DNA of 64,000 nt, taken from NCBI GenBank assembly GCA_017893485.1, contig JACEHZ010000589.1, forward strand, positions 932,501 through 996,500, read 5' to 3'. The notes beneath the pieces are model-generated. The model searched no databases, was not told the origin of the DNA, and saw only the letters and a list, made by a program, of their open reading frames with translations. Of the stretch, positions 57,225 to 64,000 are shown piece by piece. The DNA is from Hemerocallis citrina. Taxonomy: Eukaryota > Streptophyta > Magnoliopsida > Asparagales > Asphodelaceae. The position numbers and the translations under genes were made by a program. How positions within the stretch are numbered: position 1 is the stretch's first letter; every line of letters starts with the position of its first letter.

Positions 57225-59036
57225 CATGTAACAGGATTTGTCTTTGTTAATGGAATAAAAGCAAAAGTTTTATTTGATACTGGTTCTTCGCATACATTTG
57301 TTTCGCCCAATTTTGCTAAAGTTTTAGGTGTGGAACCTAAGGTATTTCCAGGCAAAGTCTTGTCAGTGGCAACACCATCAGGAGAAGAATTGATTGCTGA
57401 TCGATATTACGATGGCTGTGATATCGAGATTGGTGAGAGATTGTTAGGCATTGATCTCATTGAACTGCAAGTCTTGGGTGTGGATGTGATCGTAGGCATT
57501 GATTGGATGGCAATATATCATGCCACAATTGAATGTAAGAAGAGAGAGGTGCTGGTGAAGGCACCGGGAGGTCCCGTAGTGACTTTTCAGGGAAAGAAGA
57601 AGGACCCAAAAGTGGCTACAATGGTATCTAAGTTGATGATTCTAGATGAAGTCAGAAGCATTCTAGTTGTCAGGAATTTTCCTACGGTATTCTTGGAGGA
57701 TCTACCAGGATTACCACCACAGCGAGATGTTGATTTCTGTATTAATGTTCATCCGGGAAGTGCTCCAATTTCTAAGGCTCCGTACAGGATGAAACCGATA
57801 GAGCAGGATGAAGTTAAGAAGCAAATTGAGGAATTGCTGAGTAAAGGATTTATCAGGCCGAGTACGTCACCGTGGGGTGCACCTGTGTTGGTAGTGAAGA
57901 AGAAGGATGGGTCAATGAGGATGTGCATTGACTACCGGGAGTTGAACATGGTGATCATTCAGAACAAGTATCCGCTTCTACAGATTGATAACCTGTTTGA
58001 TAGGCTTCGGGGAACAGCTATATTTTCGAAGATTGATCTGCGGTCAGGGTAACATCAGGTCCGAGTTAAGGAGAAAGATGTGAGCAAGACAACTTTCAGA
58101 ACTCATAATGGGCTCTATGAGTTTTTGGTGATGCCATTCGGAGTGACGAATGCATCGGCTATGTTTATGGACATGATGAACCGGATTGTGTAGCCATTTA
58201 TTGATTCCTTCGTTATGGTATTCATTGATGATATTCTAGTATATTCAAAGTCGGAGGAAGAGCACTCTAAACACTAGGCAGAGGTATTGAAGAAGTTATA
58301 GGAGCATAACTTGTCAAAGTGTGAGTTTGGAAGTTCGAGGCAGCTTTCCTTGGTCATATCCTTTCTAAGGAGGGAGTAGCCACCGATCCTTAGAAGTTTG
58401 AAGCCATGAAGAATTGGCCCAGGCCGTGAACAGTGAAGGAGGCCAGGAATTTCTTGGGATTGACCAGATATTACAGGAGATTTATTCAGGGTTATGCATA
58501 AATTGCAGTTCCCTTGATAGGGTTTATTCGGAAGAATGTGGCTTTCACTTGGACTGTTAAGTGTGAGGCAAGTTTCCTGGAGCTAAAGGAGAGGTTGACA
58601 ACTGCGCCTATCTTAGCTTTGCCGCAAGCTGGGAAGGACTATGATATCTGCAGTGATGCGTCACTTAGAGGATTCGGGTGCGTCTTGATGCAGGAAGGAA
58701 AGGTTATTGCATATGGTTCGAGGCAGTTCCATCTGCATGAGAAGAACTATCCGAAGCACGATCTGGAATAGGATGCACGATCTGGAATTAGCAACTATTA
58801 TCTTTGCCTTGAAGGAGTGGAGGCATTATGTATATGGAGAGAAGGTCAACATGTTCACCAACCACAAGAGCCTGAAGTACATTTATCAGCAGAGGGATCT
58901 AAATCTTCGGCAGAGGAGATGGTTGGAGGTGTTGGAAGACATTCGTCCTGAGATCAAGTATCATCTGGGTAAGGCGAATGTGATGGCTGATGGATTTTGT
59001 CGGAAGTGCAGTCTGTCGAGTTTGATCACTACTTAG
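57225..59036 (+). pseudogene. Tekay protease, reverse transcriptase and RNase H
   Basis: Protease [14 protein letters not shown] (about 57,270-57,310) keeps its DTG. RT shows [29 protein letters not shown] and the catalytic FIDDILVYSK (about 58,222-58,251), all conserved. Stops interrupt at SG-stop-HQVRV (58,050), RIV-stop-PFID and KH-stop-AEVL, and a frame is lost near 58,320. RNase H begins at TAPILALPQ (about 58,601) and reads [15 protein letters not shown]; it is thrown out of frame by a 19-bp tandem duplication at about 58,757-58,795 (GCACGATCTGGAAT twice). Confidence 0.9.
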
Positions 59037-59039
59037 AGA

Positions 59040-60573
59040 GAGTTGGCTGCAGAGTTAGATCGAGCAGGTATTGAGGTTGTACTACAGGGTTTGGGAGTAT
59101 CTTTGGCTCAGTTGAGATTGCAGCCTTCTTTGAGAGAGAAGATTATGGAGGGTCAGATATCAGATGCAAGGATTCAGAGGATGTTGCAGTAGGTTTCCGA
59201 AGGCAAGTTATAAAAATTTCGTGTCCAAGATGGAGTTCTGTGGATAGGTGAGAGGTTATGTGTACTGGAGAATGCAGATTTGAGGGAGAGAATCTTGTAG
59301 GAGGCACATAGTACCTTGTTGTCAGTTCATCTTGGAGGCATGAAGATGTAAAAGGATATCAAACAATTTTGGTGGTCCGGTATGAAGAGAGATGTGGCAG
59401 ACTTTGTGGCAAGATGTTTGACTTGCCAGCAGATCAAAGCAGAGAATCAGAGGCCTGAAAGCTTGTTACAGCCATTGCCTATTCCAGAATGGAAGTGGGA
59501 GAATATCAGCATGGATTTTATCACTGGGTTTCCGAGGAGTTCGAAGGGAAAAGACTCAATTTGGGTTATTGTAGACCGTTTGACCAAGGCAGCTCACTTT
59601 CTATCTATGAAGATTACTTGGCCGTTGGAGAAATTGACAGAGCTGTACATTGAAGAGATTGTGAGACTTCATGGAGTTCCTGTGTTGATTGTTTCCGATA
59701 GGGATGCAAGGTTCACATTGATTATTTTCGACAGGGATCCGACAGGGTTTGCAAGCAGCTTTGGGTACCAAAACCGATTTCAGTACTGCTTTTCATCCAC
59801 AGACCGATGGTCAGATTGAAACGGTGAATCGGATATTGGAAGATATGCTGAGGGCTTGTGTTATGGATTTTAGTAGCAATTGGGAGAGGTACTTGGCATT
59901 GGTTGAGTTTTCTTATAACAACAGTTACCATGTGAGTATCGGTATGGCGCCGTATGAAGCTTTGTACGGGAGGAAGTACAAAACACCCGTTTTTTTGTAT
60001 GAAGTTGGTGTGAGGCAGATGTTTGGGTCTGAAATTGTGCAGCAGACATCGGAGAAGATCGAGTTGATTCGTAAGAGGTTGGTCGAGGCTCAAGTCGGCA
60101 GAAGAGTTATGCAGATAATCGACGAAGGGATTTGGAGTTTGAGGTTGGGGATGCAGTTTTTCTCAAGGTATCTCCAACCAAGGTAGTAATTAGGTTTGGG
60201 AAGAGAGGCAAGTTGGCGCCAAGGTACATTGGGCCATACAGGATTTTGAGGCGGATTGGTAAGACAACATATAAGTTGGAGCTTCCGGAGGAATTAGCAC
60301 AAGTGCATGATGTGTTCCATGTGTCGATGTTGAGGAAGTACGTGCCAGATCAAAGTCATTAGTTGAAGGAGGTGCTCGAGGGGCTACAACTGAACTTGAG
60401 TTATAAGGAGCAACCTGTAGAGATTTGTAGAGATTATTGACCGTCGGGAGAAGGTGTTGAGGAATAAGGTGATACCTATGGTCAAGTTATTGTGGAGGAA
60501 CCAGCTGTTTGAGGAAACTACTTGGGAGCCGAAGGATCGCATGCAGAAGGATTTTCCTGAGCTCTTTGTCTGA
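59040..60573 (+). pseudogene. Tekay integrase with C-terminal chromodomain
   Basis: The zinc-binding HHCC part ends with ARCLTCQQIKAEN (about 59,410). The DDE core has MDFITGFPRSSKGKDS, VSDRDARFT and, after a frame change near 59,730, FHPQTDGQIETVNRILEDML with the catalytic glutamate. The GPY-type region (IGPYRILRRIG, VFHVSMLRKYV) follows at about 60,224-60,350. A chromodomain-like tail (about 60,430-60,573, VLRNKVIPMVKLLWRN) is shifted out of frame by a 10-bp tandem duplication of GTAGAGATT at about 60,416-60,435. Chromodomains of this class steer integration in other chromoviruses. Confidence 0.9.
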
Positions 60574-60708
60574 TTGTATTCTTTTGGTTAAATTGTATTT
60601 CTCTTATAAGATTGCGTTCTTTAAACTGTATTTCCATTTATGTGATTGCATCCTTTTTGCTTAAATAGTTTGGTCCCTATTAGCAGTAGTTCTGAGGACA
60701 GAATTATT

Positions 60709-60723
60709 CTAAGAAGGGAGTGA
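60709..60723 (+). other. Polypurine tract of the Tekay element
   Basis: AAGAAGGGAGTGA directly before the 3' LTR start, the plus-strand primer expected for an LTR retrotransposon. Confidence 0.8.
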
Positions 60724-63700
60724 TGTAACACCCTAGAATTTAAATAATTTTTTTGAGATTAATAAATGAATTGAAGTAATTTTTGGTGATTTAATAAATA
60801 TTTTTCTGAAATTTATCTTTTTGCACGTGCAAATATTTTCTTGGAAAACTCAAAGTCATAAAATATTTTGGAAAAATCTAATATTTATTAGTAGGTATTA
60901 TTTATGAATTTTTTGGATTTTTTTGATAATTATTTGGCAAGTTTGCAAATACTAAAAAAATGGAGGACTTTTGTGAAAATTACAACTTGTGGGTAAAACT
61001 TCAGATTTTTGGATTTCTTGGTTGGGCTTGATGGCCGGACAAATCAGGGACAAAGAATTGAATTTTTATTCTAATAGATTTGGTCTATTTTGCTAATTTT
61101 ATAAAGAAGGTCTGTATATGTAAAGGAATAAACTATTGAAGGATGTTTTCATAAAACTTGTGAAACCCTAATAACTCCAGAATTTTGGCTATTAAAAGGC
61201 TGCTACACCCATCCTCCCTCTGCACAAAACAAAAGTATATTTTTATTATTAATTTATTGGAGTTTTGAAGCGAGGATCTTGGATTTTTGCGAAAGGAGGA
61301 GCTTTTCTTATTCTTTATTACTTTCGTTGAATCGTTAATAAGGTGAGTGACATATGCTCGATTTCTTGTTGTTCTATGCATGTTATATATGATTATTTGT
61401 CTAGTAGAATGCATGTTGGATGATTGTATGATGATATAATGAATATATTGATGGATGCATAATTAAAAGTGGAACTTTTTATGAATGATATGCAATTAAT
61501 GAATAAAATTTCTATATAGATGACCTAAGAATGTTAAGAACCTAGTAGAATGCATGGGTATGTTGATTTCTTTCATATTCTTGCTGATTTGATTAGATAC
61601 AATGAGTTTGTAAGATGTATAATGCATATAGATGATTAAAGATGGATACTTTACCACTTTGAGGGAAATATGATCTGTTGATGGATTTTGAATGAGTAGA
61701 ATTTGACTAATACATGTTGTATATGCATATAATCAAAGGAAAATTGATTCAATTAGTTGTATATGTGTTTAATAAATTGCAAAGATGGTTTTTGAAATCA
61801 AAAGATCAAGTTTCGAAGTGTTGAGTTGGGTTTAGATTTTGGGTCTGATGATGTGCATGCCGAAAGTGATTTTTGAGATTTTTGTGAGTTTTGAGTGGAT
61901 TTTTTGATTATATTGATACTGAGATTGAATTAAACAATATACCACTCTTATACCATGATTCTTGTTTATTTTACTGATATATATACACATATATACACAT
62001 ATATATTCCTATAATCCCGATTTGAAGAAATTATTGAAAAGATTGCTTTTTGTGAATTTGTTGAGAGTTTGATTTGATTTATGAACTCCAGTATGTTAGA
62101 GGAGTTGTATTTGATCATATTAGGATTTTAATTTCACGAATTCATGCTTTTAAAGATTTAAAATCATGTATCAGATTGAAAAGTGCACGAAATTTAAAGT
62201 GCTGTCTTTTGGCTTGACGGTCGACCGCCCAAGAACAACGCTTGAATTGACGGTCAAATGTCAATTGCTGGATTTTGAATTTTTAGCATGTCAGTCGACC
62301 GCCACTATTCGAACTAAGATGTCGGTCGACCGACACTTGCTGTTCTTGCTATTTTGTTGAGTTTCTTGCTATTTTCTTGAACGCTTGTTTCTTCGTACTT
62401 ATGGATTATAGAACTACTGTTTCAGATGAGGTTTTTGCTACAGATTACTGTATCTTACAGAGAGTTGTATTTTGATTATAATAGAGTTTTAACTTGTATT
62501 TCTATGACTTTAAAAAGCGAAATATATACAGATTTCAAGATATTGATGTTTTGTGATTTTTCTACGATTTCAAAATGTGGAACTCAGTTATTTGATGAAT
62601 TTAATATCAAATTTCAGTTCGGGAAATTTGTGAGTATTAGGATGGATTTGGATTTGTTTGATTTTAACAAAGTTTTCTTAATATGAGCGAATTGATAATG
62701 GAATAATAGTTTTTAATGAAAGATTTGTGTTGATAGTTGAGTTGTGAGTCTCTAGAGGGTGAGTGGGACCCTAGTACACCGGCAGATGAGATTTTTTGGT
62801 TTGGCCAGTTGGGGCCTTGTTGTTAATCAATTTGAGTTAAGTCCAGTAGGGTACACCAACTCTAGGGAAATTGTAACTGATTAATTAAACTTAATAAGAT
62901 AAGGACATGCACTTGATGGTGATATAATGAAATGAGTGCAAACATGAGTTATGGATCTCGGTATGATCTGTGGTGTGAGATAATCTCCAAAATTATTGAC
63001 GTGTGAGTGAAATAGTCTCCGGAATAACCTGCAGTGTGGGATTGATCTCCGAAATTATCGGGGTCGAGGCGATGTTCATAGGGTATTCGTGTGATGAGGC
63101 GCCATAGCTTATGGTGTGGGTTATTCTCGATGATTCCCAAGTATGAGTGAAATAGTCTCCGGAATTATCTGTGGATAGAGATTGACCTCCAGAATTATCG
63201 GGGAATGGGCTAGATATTCACAGCTTATCTAGATCTCGTAGTTGTCATCGTTGTAGGATTAGTTGCATAACGAGGGATTTAACCCTACAAAGTGGAAAAC
63301 GATAAGGGTTTACAGAGGTCCTATGTGTTATGGGATGCATAGAATCCGACAAGTATGCATTCGGGAGTCATCATATTGCATTTTTGTTTTCTTGACTGGT
63401 ATTATGCATGGTGTTTTCTGTTTTCCTACACTTGACACTTAGCCTAGTTTCACTTAATGTTTTATGCTTTATTTTATTGTCATTTCATATTTTATTTTTA
63501 CTACTGTGGAAATATGTTGATTATGAATTCATTCTTTATGTTTCATTTAAATTGTATTTCTTTTAATGTCACTCACACCGTTATGGCTACCCCTGTAGTT
63601 TTGGGGGTTAGGGTTATCTCTTGCCTCATGTTTTACAGGTAGGTACTGTTAGCTTGGGATTTGGATGCATGTGGTAGAATGACAATATGGCTTATGCAAA

Positions 63701-63898
63701 TTGTAAAAGAATGAATTTGTAAAAGAAAGAAAATGTAATTCAATGTGTTTAGTTTTCAGGTGTGCTAAGTAAAGAATTGATGTAATAAAAGTTGAAATTT
63801 TTTATGTGTTTGGCTATGTTTACTATTACATTAAGGTAGATGCTGGGAATTATGCCACGTATTTCTGAATTTATTTATTGGAAATTCGGGGCGCTACA
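60724..63898 (+). repeat. 3' LTR of the Tekay element
   Basis: TGTAACACCCTAG at the left and GGGGCGCTACA at the right. It is collinear with the 5' LTR over its whole length with scattered substitutions and small indels. Confidence 0.95.
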
Positions 63899-63903
63899 GA
63901 CAT

Positions 63904-64000
63904 TTACATTCGTCATATTGTTAAACCCGCATACATTAAAATTTTGAAGTATTTTAGGCCTCCTCTTATGTTGTATCTACTTTCTTCTGTTATGAATCTT
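63904..64000 (+). pseudogene. hAT transposase, continuation after the Tekay insertion
   Basis: Encodes YIRHIVKPAYIKILKYFRPP, the counterpart of ISHIVIPSYDKFSKYFNHPP in copy 1. It continues the frame that stopped at the Tekay left end, proving the element was inserted into a pre-existing hAT. The window ends inside the transposase. Confidence 0.85.

Larger units (their letters stand above)
52662..63898 (+). mobile_element. Complete Ty3/gypsy Tekay-clade chromovirus, TSD gacat
   Basis: 11,237 bp with two LTRs (3,196 and 3,175 bp), a primer-binding site, gag, protease, RT, RNase H, integrase, C-terminal chromodomain and a polypurine tract. Perfect 5-bp duplications GACAT flank it (52,657-52,661 and 63,899-63,903), and hAT transposase sequence reads through across them. 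Long LTRs and a chromodomain after integrase place it in the Tekay (Del) clade. LTR stretches compared by eye differ by roughly 4-7%, so the insertion is old, and gag-pol has many stops. Confidence 0.95.
34216..64000 (+). mobile_element. Ty3/gypsy Tat-lineage retrotransposon, outermost layer of a nested stack
   Basis: From the left: 5' LTR (34,216 to about 34,861), gag, protease, deleted RT, RNase H, integrase, long 3' untranslated region with an antisense ORF, polypurine tract (about 43,789-43,799), and a 3' LTR starting at 43,803. The 3' LTR is split by a Tekay solo LTR and then by a hAT element that runs off the window, so its right part must lie outside. Domain order, long 3' region and antisense ORF are typical of the Tat lineage. 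Every reading frame is broken. Insertion was 434 bp after the demethylase stop codon. Confidence 0.85.
47447..64000 (+). mobile_element. hAT (Ac-like) transposon copy 2, carrying two nested retroelements; runs off the window
   Basis: Terminal repeat TAGGGATGGCGAAC at 47,447, then GACCCG/CGGGTTG-rich subterminal DNA to about 47,770, a TATA box (CCTATAAAAACTCCC, about 47,866) and a CT-rich leader. The leader is interrupted by a solo LTR, the transposase begins at 51,279 and is interrupted again by a complete Tekay element, then resumes at 63,904. The right end is outside. The expected 8-bp duplication is CTTACCTC (47,439-47,446); the uninterrupted Tat 5' LTR has CTTATCTC at the same place. Confidence 0.85.

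Overview
This is plant nuclear DNA. The protein-coding gene is split by GT-AG introns, and the window carries Ty3/gypsy Tat and Tekay retrotransposons, an Angela-type copia LTR, an RTE LINE, hAT and Helitron DNA transposons and MITEs. The AT-rich background and repeat families suit a dicot, but I cannot name a species.

Layout. 1-13,984 is repeat-rich intergenic DNA. It holds a decayed minus-strand Ty1/copia piece (1,800-3,409), a DNA element with an odd repeated near-palindrome (4,411-5,163), two tandem duplications, a minus-strand hAT relic (7,342-10,030), two MITEs (one with a perfect 9-bp target duplication at 11,024-11,196) and a 148-bp mini-Helitron (12,138-12,285). 13,985-17,443 holds a 240-bp element with 27-bp perfect terminal repeats, the first exon of a beta-adaptin gene broken by a stop codon, one unrecognised exon-like ORF and a CACTA-type terminus. 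17,525-20,989 is a cluster of short Helitron-like elements, three of them head to tail.

The one convincing intact gene is 22,179-33,782 (+), a ten-exon JmjN/JmjC/C5HC2 histone demethylase of the rice JMJ706 / Arabidopsis JMJ13 group (923 residues as modelled). Its start codon is the last three bases of exon 1, preceded by two upstream ATGs. A 5'-truncated RTE LINE lies in intron 2.

From 34,216 to the right edge everything is one nested transposon stack. A Tat-lineage gypsy element starts 434 bp after the demethylase stop codon. It has been invaded by an Angela-like solo LTR (38,817-40,320, TSD gtttc) inside its integrase. Its 3' LTR carries a Tekay-type solo LTR (43,855-47,344) and then a hAT transposon beginning at 47,447. 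The hAT itself contains another solo LTR (48,370-51,261, TSD cacat) and a complete Tekay chromovirus with 3.2-kb LTRs (52,662-63,898, TSD gacat). hAT coding sequence resumes at 63,904, so the hAT and the rest of the Tat 3' LTR should lie beyond the window. All element polyproteins are broken.

No tRNA, rRNA or CRISPR array was seen. I found no clearly new biological system. The most informative items are the nesting with readable target duplications, the Helitron arrays, the upstream ORFs and possible in-frame cassette of the demethylase gene, and the paired GTCGAC-type motifs in the Tekay-like LTRs.
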